Assembly (NCBI RefSeq): GCF_963678635.1
Contig: NC_087068.1
Span: forward strand, 20,859,029-20,923,028
Origin: Symsagittifera roscoffensis
Lineage: Eukaryota > Xenacoelomorpha > Acoela > Convolutidae
Length of the DNA: 64,000 nucleotides
Reading direction: 5' to 3'
In this document: one piece after another, positions 33,268 to 44,913 of the stretch
Position numbering within the stretch: the first letter of the stretch is position 1
Layout: each line of letters starts with the position of its first letter
Made by a program: the position numbers and the translations under genes
Notes under the pieces: model-generated
What the model saw: only the letters and a program-made list of their open reading frames with translations
Told to the model about the DNA's origin: nothing
Database searches by the model: none

Positions 33268-34100
33268 CTGCAACAGTTTATCATGTTTATTAGATCATGC
33301 CCAAATATGACCTTAAAGTCCAAAGTGACATGTGAAAACTCAATCCAGTTGAGGTGGATGAAAACTTAATTTTAAAAATAAATTCCCAGATTTCCACGTT
33401 TTAAGATGCCAGAGAGGCGAGCACCATCATAAGATTCTTGAATGTCAAGGGATTTTTGCACGCAAATAAGATTTTTGGATGCCATGTTCTTCATTCGTGA
33501 TTGGCATACAATAATGTTGTGCTACTATTATGATATATGGATTCAAACATATTCTTGAAAGGGAAAAAAAATTGGAGGCTAGATTCGTCATAATAAAAGT
33601 TGATTGACAGAGCATCTTCAAGTAATTTTGAAATTCGAAAAGTTATAATTCACGATAATGAGTGGTTGGAGGTTCTTGAATAGATTCAGCGTTGAAAGCT
33701 ATTTTCAAGATGCAAGATGCACACGAGCATATTAAGGTCAAATTTGCAATGAGAATTCCTCTCTGAACTGAATTCTAAACCACTATTCGTTTCTATTTTA
33801 CGACATTCCAGTCATTTTTACTGAATGCACAATTAGAATTTTAAAATTTATTTGTTTTTTGGGAAAAAGATTGGTGCTTTTTGGGAAAATATTTTGAAAA
33901 ACTTTTTTTTCTGCCATATTTGCAAAAAACTTAACTGGTATCAAAACATTATGTGCAACCGCAAGGGAAAATGTTGATAAATAGAGACTTGTTGTTTTTG
34001 GAAACCTCTCCGATCAAATGCTATCTCTCTTATGTCTATCAAAAAGCAGGGTAATTTTTAGTTATTCACTCTTGGTAGAATATTTAGCACTAAAACTAAC

Positions 34101-34286
34101 ACAGTAGCTGATAGCCTCGCATTCCAGTGATCCAATGCAGTAGACATTACAGGAGTCCAGGTCGTAGGCGAAGTAGTCAAAAATAGGCTCATCTCCGTAT
34201 GTTCTCAAACAAGGGCATTCATCTCGGAACAGCGCGAGGTCAATTTGTGGTGGCGTCACTGTATCATCACACGTGCAGTTCAGATT
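34101..34286 (-). CDS. GON-like secreted protein, Cys-rich upstream exon
   Basis: Acceptor taacag to donor gttagt, 62 codons in phase 0. It has eight cysteines, including NCTC, ECPC and CNVYC, spaced as in disulfide-bonded extracellular modules. An in-frame TAA just upstream confirms that an acceptor must be used. A second acceptor (gatacag) 28 nt into the exon would instead join in phase 1 to the signal-peptide exon at 39316, dropping the NCTC part. Confidence 0.55.
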
Positions 34287-35273
34287 CTGTTACAATTAGG
34301 TCTACTTGTTCTTAACAAAATCCCTCAGCAGCTATGAAACCAGATTATTTTCATGATCGAATTAAAATCAAATCGCAACTCCTCATTTCGAAACGTATGA
34401 AACCCATCAAAGTAAATTAAAATGCCGAATTACGGAGCGACTTTCGGTGGATGCTTGTTAATAATTGTGAATAATAGTCTTGAAATTAAATTTTAGGAAT
34501 ATGGTGTGGATATTTTTCTATTTTGAAAAGTTTCAGCAATGCGGCGACAGGCGACTAACTGAAATGACTGCGCGTATTTTGTGAATTGTAAACGGATTCC
34601 GCAACAACCTGGAAAGAATTCTTTCGTGATTCCGCAAGAAAACTGTTTTCCATGAGCTTTTTGTTGATTCCAGAGACAAATGGCTTAGACTAAATAACAC
34701 TCCAAATGCATGCTAACGAGGCCAAGTTTACGGAAAACAAATCAAAATTAGTTTGAATCCATGAACAAATGATTAAACATCGCAGAACCGGCAGTTTGTA
34801 TGCGGAATCCGCATTTTAAAAATAAAATCGAATGTTGTGAGCAAAACTTTCGAGTTTTATGAATAAGGCGTTGCGTTTCTTTCCAGTCAAAACTGTTTCA
34901 ATCTCACGAAAAGAGAAATTATATGTAAATATCAGTGTATGGTCCTGTCAGTAATAAATAACTTTTTTGTTGGTGCTTCTTATATTGTAAATAAAGTGTG
35001 CATATGTAAATTTTGCAAAATGATGTTTTTTTTATAAACAGAAATATCTTTCAGAATCTTCGAAAAACCATGAAAAATCTTGAATATTCTTCTGATCCTT
35101 AAGCAAATATTCGAATTCACTTGATGAGAGCAGAACCGTCATACAGATATGAGAAAGTAACTATGTTTTGGACAGTTTAAAAGCTTATAAAAAATCGAAC
35201 GTATTTAAAAGATTCTTTAGTATCTTGATTGCTTAAATTATTCAAGATCTCGGCAAATTTTTATAGATGACTG

Positions 35274-35668
35274 CAGGGGCGGATCTAAGATTTTCTCGAG
35301 AGGGGGGGGGGGGGGGGGGGGGGTTTGCGGATTTTCAAAAGTATTCGAGTTTTTTTTCAGGTCGTTCAAATTGCTTTCGCGAGAGCTCTCAAAAGCAGTA
35401 AATAGTCCCTAGTTTGGTAAAAATTTCAGCGCCGCAGGCAAAATTTTCGAAAAAAAATAGGCCAAAAAGGCGTTTTTGGGCACTTTTCGGACATTTTTAA
35501 ACAAAAAAATTGCGTTTTTTTGGCGCCCCCCCCTTAAAATAAGTAAAAATTGGCGCCCAAGGCTAGGCGCCTTTAGAAAAATTTTAGGGTCCGTCAGCCG
35601 AAATTGGATATCTCAAATTAGTTCAAAGGAGGGACCCTTTGAATCGGTACGGGGGTCGAATTCCTGAG
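35274..35668 (-). repeat. CAGGGGCGGA-family dispersed repeat, copy 2 (inverted)
   Basis: Begins CAGGGGCGGATCTAAG with a poly-G run of over 20 bases. The family landmarks appear as reverse complements (AAATTTTAGGGTCCGTC, GGATATCTCAAA), so it is inverted relative to copies 1 and 3. Confidence 0.65.
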
Positions 35669-36119
35669 GTGGATTGCGGTGGATTGCGGTGGATTTCACT
35701 GACAAATTTCGACATGTTTGAAGACGTGTCTCCCCGCACCGAGCGCCCATGGACTCTAATCAATTACTATGGATTCCCGGGACAAAAATAATCCATTATA
35801 ATCCATTACAGATGCACAATTCAGACCATGAAATTGTTTATATTGCCATTATTATTTGAAATTTTTGAAAAGAAATAATCAATTATAATCCATTATAATC
35901 GATTATAGACCATTATTTTTACCACTGAAATCGAATTTTGTTTCAAAGATTTTCGAAATATCGGATTGTTTTTAAAATAAAAATCTAAATATAATTCATT
36001 ATAATCGGTTATAATCCACTTAATTTTTAGAACTAAATTTGGTTAATTTTGCAGATGTTTTGCAAATTTTGCAAGCAATTTGCAAAATGTATGCAATGTC
36101 TCTTACTAAATGCCATGTC

Positions 36120-36420
36120 TCAACGTAACCCCTCAATTTTTTTTACCTCCACCCACACTAAAGGGGGGAGGTAAAAAAAGGGGGTGTCAATCATTAACCC
36201 CCTTCCCCCAATTCGACCAAAAAATAATTGTGAGGAGGAATGGCGTTTGTGGTAAACTGGGAGGGAGGTTGGGGGTGTAAACTGGCGCTGGGGGGGGGGG
36301 GGGGGAGTGTTCACACTAGGGGAAGGTGTTCCACTGCTTCCACTCTCCAGTTTAAACCCTCCATTTAAACCCAATAAAGGGGGATTGAGGAGGGTGGTCG
36401 TTAAAAAAGGTGATGGAGTT
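36120..36420. repeat. Poly-C/poly-G patch with a short perfect hairpin
   Basis: TTTTTTACCTCC (about 36139-36150) and GGAGGTAAAAAA (about 36167-36178) are exact complements. Beyond this lie long G runs, including over 14 consecutive G near 36291, separated by GTTTAAACTGG-like words. Similar patches recur at 46160 and 50500. Confidence 0.6.
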
Positions 36421-39315
36421 AACGTAAAGTAGAAAAAGTAGAGAAAATTTTATTACATAAATTTTATGTGAAAAATACAATTTTATGAAACCTAATACGT
36501 AGCAACTGACTAAACAGGAAATGAGACAACGTTAAAAAAAATGCAAATTTCATAATTAAATAACTTCTCAAAAAACCAAATAAAATCGATTCTAATCTAT
36601 TATAATGGATTATACTGATAAAAAATATTATGAGTTTAATCCATTTTTAATGAATTATAATCGATTATAATCGGTTAAAATGGGTTATATTGATATAAAA
36701 AAATAGGATTCTAATCCATTTTTAAGGGATTATAATCAATTATTTTGTAAATTCATGGATACTGACTATGAAATGATAATAAAATCGAACCAAACAAATC
36801 GCCTTATGAGAATTAAATTTGGTCCTTTAATGTTCTAAGAATAAATTTTAGCTGATTTGTATGATTGAGGTTTGATTCCTAACAACATTAAGTCTGAAAC
36901 TGAGCAGCAGTGCAGGAAAAAAATATGTAAACTTTTCCATATTATGTGACCATGACATTACTAACAAGCTAACTTTGAAGTTCATATTTTCGTTTTCATG
37001 TTAAAAAAGGAATTGGAATGAAAAAATTAAATCAAATTTCAGGTCGGTTTTTTGTCTGGTTCCGATCTGACTCAAAAAATTATAAAAAATGAGAAAAGTT
37101 TGAATTTCATTAACGATCAGTCAATATTAAAATTTTGTATAAAATAGATATTCCTTGTTATTAGCATTTGGAACACTCAATTAGGAAGAGAAAAACTTTG
37201 GCTTGTATCAAGACAAAGTTCTGTTTTTTTTTCTATGGAGAGCACTCAAAAATGATCGTTCAATCTTGTAAAAAAACTTTTTTCACCTCCGTATTTTCTA
37301 ATAAAATCTAACTTATTTTTAAAAAAAATGTTACGTATAAAAAATATTTTCTAAACTTCTATGCCAAAAATTTATGGCTATTTGTAAATATATAGATACA
37401 AAAACTGGCACTAAGCGCGCCATTTTAACTAAAAATTTTCTTTTTTTTCGTCAAGCTGTATCTAACACTTTGAATGGGCTGCTTTTTTTCCGACTGCGAT
37501 AGTTTTTCTGGTAAATTTTTGTTTCAAAATAAACATTTGCTTAGCTTTGTAATAATCAACAAGGCCTCTTAGATTAACACTTCTTGTTTTACCTCAATTT
37601 GGACGTAGCAAATAACACCGTTAAAATTTTTTATAGCCATTTAAAGATGCTTTCACTTAATTTACAAATAAATAGCACTTTAATTTTGCTCTAAAGCCCG
37701 TTGATTGAAATGCTGTACCAAATTGACATATTCCACTTTTCATACATGTTTAAGCCAGATCATTTTTGAGGTTTGCAACAAAAAACTGCACAACTTTTGC
37801 TTCTGCTTTTCAAACTATCCCTCATTCAAGTTGGCTTCGTTGCTTTTTTATTTGAATACTTTTTTTATGATACGAACTCGCATTGATCAGAAAAATTCAA
37901 AAGAATTACAACAAAAAATGGGAATTTAGTCAATTTGCCAACATTTTTTGACAAGATTTTGATTCTGATTAGCCAATGGAACAAAATTTGAAAAAATATT
38001 GAAAAGAAGTTGGAATGTTTTACAATATTTAATTAATTACAATCCTAATACTTTTGTTATTTGTTTTTTCTTCTCCATACCAGCACGAATTTTTAATAAT
38101 AAAAAAATTTAAAACATTACATGGAGTCAAAATCATTCTGCGTAGACAAATAAAGTTTTATTTGACCTAAATTTTTTTTTCAATAGTATAACTGATAAAA
38201 ACTTTCAGAAAAAGTCTGATTATATCTGAAAATCTCAAAGTCTTACGTAGTCACTGATTTTTCACAACCCATTTATCATGGGCCAATTTTTTGAGAAAAG
38301 CACGTACCATGCTGGAAAAACACAAAAAAAATCATTTGATTTCGTCACCTTTAGATCACATAACACATTGTGTGGGGGATAAAGTTAAAAGCTGAGAGTC
38401 GAAACCAAAATAATCAAAAATTTTGAACAAGTTTGCACATTGATGTTAAACAGCAGTCTAAAGTTTCACGTTTTGCCCAAGATCGAAGATATTTGGCTGC
38501 CCGCCTAATAAGAATTGTTAAATTGATAATTAAGCAAAAGAAACTTGTCAAAAAACAGATTACAATATTTTTTTTCCTAATTTTACTAGAACTGCGATAT
38601 TTTAATGGGTTTGAGCCAAACTTTATATTTAGCTTTCATTTTTAACATCACAAACCCTAGTAGTTATTTGCACCATTTTAATTTGATGATTCAGTAGCAA
38701 AAATTGCATTACATACTATCTCATGCTTTTTTTCACGCAAAATCAGTTATCAAAAATAATTATTAAAATATGTGGACTAATATAACATAATAAAACCTCT
38801 TAGCCGTGACTCGAGTCATTTTAAACAGTTCTCCAAAACTATCTCAATTTTGAAGAAAACCGGTTGAGAGAATTTTGAGCTTTTCTCTATTTTGAGCGAG
38901 TAAAGCCAGCGAGTTGTCTTTTTTAATAATTCAAATTCAACATTAAAAATCTGTTTTGCATCAGTAAATTTAATTTTATGTAGAGCTTCGTTCAAAACTT
39001 TTTTTTGTTTTGGAAATTGAAAAAAATCATAATCTATAAAAAGTTTTTGATTTTTTCTTCTAACTTTTGAGGATAGCGGATGTCAAATGTGCCTAATTTA
39101 CTATTAACATCAAATACGCCCACGTTTTAGGTTTTTATTCAATTTCTTTCATCGCCACGAATACAAAACGACACCATTCAAAAAAGAAGAAACTGTTTTT
39201 TTTATTATGGTGGTCGGAATATTATGTAGCTATCCTTGTTTAATTACCCATTTTCCGTTTATAGTAAAATAGTTTTGCTTTTATTATTTTTGGAACTGCA
39301 TGTTGACTAAATTAC

Positions 39316-39409
39316 CGGATTCAGCGATTGGTAACACGAACAACAGAGACAACAGCAACAGCAGATGAGCTGAAAATTCAGTCATAAGTGAAAACAATAA
39401 TCTGTTCAT
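39316..39409 (-). CDS. Candidate signal-peptide first exon
   Basis: ATG at 39409 encodes MNRLLFSLMTEFSAHLLLLL, then a further hydrophobic run and a small-residue cleavage-like site (PIAES), ending at a donor gtaatt in phase 1. It is a textbook secretory leader on the same strand as, and upstream of, the Cys-rich exons at 34.3 and 33.3 kb. The link to that gene is inferred from strand, order and one phase-compatible acceptor. Confidence 0.4.
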
Positions 39410-41183
39410 CTGGATAAAACTTGAATAAAAGACACCTTTGAAATCACAATCCAAGTGAGAGCAAAAGTCTGTTGCAAAAAATCTTAATCGGAACATGATC
39501 GGCATTCGAACCGGATGCCAGAGGAAAGCATGAAGAACATGAAAGAAGGTAGGAAACGGAAAGTCCGAAAACATCTGGTTTTTGCTTTTTACTAGCTCAA
39601 TTATGCATAAGACTTACAGCAGTTTCGTTTGATTTTCCATAAGTGTCGCAACTATGAATTTTTAAGTTGCTATTAAACTTATTGTGCGATAGGCAATCGC
39701 TACTCTGAATTATAGATGGCGAATGAGACTTCTGAAAAGTTATGGGCTTATCTTTGAACACCATCTTAAAATTTGATAAGCTTTTACTGTAGTGATTCGT
39801 TTAAAGTCCTAATTTCTTACAGTTTTTTCATCGGTAAATCTGAACCAAATTTAATGCCTTAAAGTTATTTAACCTATATTCTGTTGCCTAGGCGACCAAG
39901 GAAAAGTTCGAAGATTTTTTGGCAAAGTTTTTTCAAACGAAGTCGGGAATAATTGGAGTTTTTTCTAGCTTTTCCGAACACTTTTTTATGTTGTTTTCAC
40001 TCAAAATACTGTGAGTATACCAGACCAGGTTACCGATATTGGTTTTATTGATTGAAGTGATTCGGGATTCAATCGTGCAGTTTTGTTTTGTAAATGTCAA
40101 GGTCTAAATTGAAACTTGCTCTTGCTCTTTTTAGCTTTACTAGAAAATTAATTACGATTTCATGTTTCAAACTCCGATGGCCGATAATTTACAAAGAGGA
40201 CGGGTACTTTTATTCATACCTGCCACACTAAAACATCATCAGTAAATAAAATACTTCAAACAAAATGAAATTATTCTTTTTCTTTAGAAATGCTTTCTTC
40301 TTGCATTACGAGACCAGGCAGCAGCAGAAGGAGCGTGAAGATGTCTGTGTTTGGAGTTAAATTGTTTCAGTTTTCCATCAGAACTTTAGCTTTTGAAACA
40401 GTTTTTCAAGGTATTTTTCATCTTGTGTCATGGTAGTTTTTAAAGATTCAGCCAATTTTAGATGACTGATTTTTAAAAATCAAATTCTGCGTTTACTCCT
40501 GCCAATTCATCATAAATGAAAAAATGATTTGTAAATTGCTCTACTTTTAAGTTTCCAAATTTTAAACCAATTTCTTTTTCGATTACAGTGTTTGCATATC
40601 AATCAAAAAAAATTACCATTATCTCGAATTTAAACTAACATCAAAAAAGTCTGATCGTTGAGGGCAAAAACCTGAATATACGGTTTGCGCATTTGCGTGT
40701 TTAAAGTAATTTTTTGCTTTATAAAAATTGATACTATTTCCCAACCACGTTGCTGAGCACAAAGCGGTATATTCCGCTACTAAAAACAATAAGGGCTTCT
40801 CGTATCAGGGCAAAACCATGAATGTTCCGACTGCCCTTTAATTGGTCTTGAATACATTTGATAAACTAAATATTTGTAACTATGAAATTTCATAGCTAAT
40901 AATACCAAATTTGATTTGAGTATGGAACTAGTCAAACCAATTAGCTTATTGTTTAAATTCAAAATGGAACGATTTAGTAGTGCGTGATAATTCGCCACAA
41001 GTAAAGCATAAAACGAACAGTTTGGACAAACTCGTGACTATAGACACGAGCACACCCGGCTGGGCCATCGTAGATCAATAGATCGATACTCCGAGGGAGC
41101 AAGACGTTTTGTGAAATTTGTCTGAAAATAAAAACTACCCTACTATATATAAATTCCTCACTTTCTTCGTAAATCGAAACATA
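39410..41183. other. Intergenic sequence, nothing supportable
   Basis: AT-rich, with one copy (about 40793-40840) of a TCAGGGC...GAATGTTCCGACTGCCC repeat word that recurs at 41192, 42094 and 42189. Confidence 0.4.
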
Positions 41184-41664
41184 AACAAGACTGCTCGTAT
41201 CAGGGCGAAGCCCTGAATGTTCCGACTACCCATTCAATTTTTTTTAAATCATCCCCCCACACGCCATATAAAGTACAAAAGGATAGATTTCGCTATTTGT
41301 AACAAATCAATTATGGCAAATAAGCTTCTTTCAACCAATTCGGAACAATTTCTAAGACGGATTAACTCTCCGCTTACGCGTTAATAGCGCGAAATATATC
41401 GCGCGTTAATTGTCCCAAATTGGCCAAAATGGCAATTTTTAAACCCCCCATAAATTCAAGAAAAACAATCACAGGTTAAATACCTTTTCAAATTTAAGCT
41501 CAAGACAACAAAATCTTTTGAAAGATTTCTTACAATTCCGTCAAAAATAGCTAGTTAAAAAGTCGAAATTTGTCTGAAGGAAAAAACCCACCCGAGCACA
41601 AATATTCCGTTACTTTCGTATCGAAAGTCGGAACAAAAAGTTTGGACCGATTGAGTTGTTTCTA
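41184..41664. repeat. Direct repeat copy 1 of a ~0.5-kb dispersed unit
   Basis: Starts AACAAGACTGCT and ends GAGTTGTTTCTA; repeated at 42185-42720 with several indels. The last ~230 bp (AAACCCCCATAAATTCAAG onward) are nearly identical in both. Confidence 0.8.
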
Positions 41665-42184
41665 GGTTTTATAACGACTTCTTATAACGATTTCCTTTCA
41701 CTTGATTAACGCCCGATTCACAGAGTTGTACCACAGGTAGATGTCCAAACTTTGTCGTGGGCTTTTCTACAGAGGTCTTGACCTTCGTGTTTTGAAATTC
41801 CCAGCGAAAACAGTTGAAAGGATTGAACAAGCAATGACAAAGCAATGAGGAAGAAGTTACTGTCTCAGCCTCTCAGTTGAAACGGCAGTAGTTCGAGGCC
41901 CGTTATCCGTGCTCGTAGCATGCGAGGGTGAGGCAACACTCACTTACCAGAAAATTAACCAAAAAAATATCCTGATGGCTAGCCGTTATGAGGTGAACAT
42001 TTCGTACGTTAGTCAAATTCCTCATGGATTAAAATGGTCTTGGCTAGTAACAAGTTTTCTCCACAAGAAAAAAACAATTAATTTCGGCTATAAATCAGGG
42101 CGGGGCATTGAATTCTCCGACTACACTTTTAAGCCATTTTAAACAAAAATTGAGCTAATATTTGGCGAAATAATAATAAAAAAG

Positions 42185-42720
42185 AACAAGACTGCTTGAA
42201 TCAGGGCGCAGCCATGAATGTTCAGACTGCCTTTTAAGGTCTATGGAGCAGTAATAACATGACATTTTTCCAGATAATGAAAAAAAAATAGATTTTAAAA
42301 AAAAACTGAGATTTTTTTGTAAAAATATCCCCCCCACACGCCATACTAAGAACAAAGTGATCGATTTTGCTCCTATTAACAAATTAGTTATTGCATATAA
42401 GCTGCTTTGAACCAATTTGGAACGATTTCTAAGGCGGATTAAATCTATCGCAAATCGCACATTAATTGTCCCAAATTCGCCAAAATGGCAATTTTTAAAC
42501 CCCCATAAATTCAAGAAAAACAATCACAGGTTAAATACCTTTTCAAATTTAAGCTCAAGACAACAAAATCTTTTGAAAGATTTCTTACAATTCCGTCAAA
42601 AATAGCTAGTTAAAAAGTCGAAATTTGTCTGAAGAAAAAAACCCACCCCGAGCACAAATATTCCGTTACTTTCGTATCGAAAGTCGGAACAAAAAGTTTG
42701 GACCGATTGAGTTGTTTCTA
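42185..42720. repeat. Direct repeat copy 2
   Basis: Second copy of the 41184-41664 unit, about 1 kb downstream. The copies diverge abruptly at both ends. No reading frame is conserved between them, so it is a repeat rather than a gene. Confidence 0.8.
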
Positions 42721-44491
42721 TTCAATTAGAACTTTGTCTCAGCCAGACAAGTTGCATGATGGATACATTAAAATATACTGGAAAATTGAAATAGCAAACA
42801 TTGTGATCCCCAAAGTTCGCCAGATTGATAGTTGTTGTGCTTTTTCAGTACATAATTTGAGATTACTATTTATTCTTATGAGTACCCTTTCTATTTATTT
42901 TTGAGCACCATTTCAGCACATCAATTAGCCCTGCTTTCCATCAGTAAATCTAAAAAACTATCTCTAAAATCCAACTTAAATTCTTTTGTTGATTGAGCAA
43001 AAACCACAAGCGCTAATTTTCAATACCAAATAATTTTATAAAAATGTAAACAAGCTGAAAAACTTTTTGGTTATGCTGAGAGCGGCAATACAGTTCAAAT
43101 ACAGGAAACTGCATGAAAAATTATGAAAAAAATTAGTCTCGAATAACCCCCGGTTGACTTCGCAGGGATAGTCATCCCTGATTCAGCAATATACAATGAA
43201 TCAGTGCTGCAAATGTTTTGATGATCGGGTCTAAAACAGCGATAAACGTTTTAACAGAAGTGCAACAGAAGTCTTTTAATTGACTTGAAGTTTACAAGAG
43301 CTACATTTCTGATGGATAACCTTGAGGCTTACAAGTATCTCGACAAAAATTGACGAAGTAAAATAGATCTGCTCACAGCAGGGTGGAACCCTGACGGCTT
43401 AAAATGCCCTTCTGTATCGATAGAAATTATTAGTTTACAAATTGATGTTTTAATCAAGAAAAATTTCAAGATTTGTTCCTTTTTTTAACCCCAATTGCTC
43501 AATTTAGTTTTAAAAGGGAAGTTTTGTATCTCTTTTTCTTTGATTAAAATCAATTATCGCGTCTCAATTCATCATAAAAAAGCAACTCAATCTTTACAAG
43601 GCCAATGAAAAAAGAAATTTTTGAATACAAATAACGACATAAATCGGAACAAAAAATTTTAAAAAGTTCAAAGTGAAAAAAACAATGATTTGCAAAAATT
43701 CCGATTGCAGCGATATTTTAGGTGAAAAATTTTAATTTGATTTTTTAGTTCCGACCATTGAAAATGGGGAGGCAATTTGCATAGTAAATCTTTTTTTTAA
43801 TTTCCATGCAAATCAGGCATCAAAATTAATCAACGGAATGGGCCGCAAAATATTACATATCAAAGCCCTGTCACAGGTGATTCGAACAACATTAAAAAAA
43901 AATTAAAAAAGATTTCCCATTTTTGAGAAAAATTGATTTAATATTTTAAGATTTAATCTAACAAAAGCAGCAAATTTCCATATAACGAGCATTACTCGAT
44001 CGTGTTACTCGCTCGAATTTAGATTTTTAGATTAACAAACTTGATTTTACAATAAAAATAGAAATGTTGTCGATCATGTCTAGCTTACTAAATTTTTGCG
44101 CGATCGTATAGTTATCGAATCAAACCACCCACTGATAACGACACTTATTTGAAGAAAATTATTTTTTTATTGAAAATGAATAGAACATTGTGTGTCACTT
44201 GCACAGCATCCGGCTATCCTTGATAGGTATCGATTTGCTTGGATTTTTTTTCAAATGATCAGTGGATTAGGTTTTTTATGGGCAGAGTACATCCAAACAA
44301 GTTTATAATTAGTGTTTATGTTACACAATTTATGGTTTTAAGATCGTTTTCAAGTAAAAATAGGACCTATTTGACCAATACAAGAAATTAAAAAAGAATA
44401 TTTATTAAACAATTTTATGAATGTTTTTCAAAAATTACCTTATTTTTTTTACATTTCATAAGCTATTGGTAAGAATTCATAAGAATTACAG
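42721..44491. other. AT-rich sequence downstream of the acyltransferase gene
   Basis: No exon or RNA gene was recognised between the repeat and the stop codon at 44492. Confidence 0.4.
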
Positions 44492-44913
44492 TTACTTTAA
44501 AGGAGCAATGGCAAACCGTACAATTGTGTCTCTGACTAAGCTAATGAAAGTCTCAGCGTCCGTATGGTGAGTTATGTGATCAAAATAGCACATATTCCAA
44601 ATCAACTGGCCATTAATTGTAGCCACATAATTCATAAAAATGTTTCCCAACACTGTTCCGGAAACTCCGAACTGAATATCTTCTAAGCAAACTCCGCCAG
44701 AGCTGGGATTCGAACATGTACTTATGTCGACGTTACCGAGGTTGGTAAGAAGTAAATGGTGGTACCGCCCAAAGCCCTCGGCGTCGTTCAAGGCCATTCG
44801 CATTAGAGTGGAAGCGGAATCTCGGTCGCAGAACAGTTTTTGTCTGAGGTTCCAACTGCGCAAAACTTCGCCAGACTTCATTCGTGATTCAATACTGAGA
44901 GATGCGAGACGAG
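44492..44913 (-). CDS. Acyltransferase exon 10 (stop)
   Basis: Acceptor tggttcaaag gives the phase needed; the stronger-looking ctctcag further in would bring a stop. Encodes TNLGNVDIS and a C-terminal strand-helix unit (LIWNMCYFDHITH, then FISLVRDTIVRF), then TAA. Confidence 0.8.

Larger units (their letters stand above)
34287..39315. other. AT-rich intron or intergenic DNA with repeats
   Basis: Contains a CAGGGGCGGA-family repeat (35274), TATAATCGATTATA arrays (35797-36020 and 36570-36740) and a poly-C/poly-G patch (36120-36420). No further exon of the GON-like gene was found. Confidence 0.4.

Noticed and set aside
44190-44225. Recurring CTTGCACAG...CCGGCTATCCTTG word (also near 48690, similar at 3866 and 39225)
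   Set aside because: A dispersed short repeat is likely, but boundaries and copy structure cannot be defined from this window.
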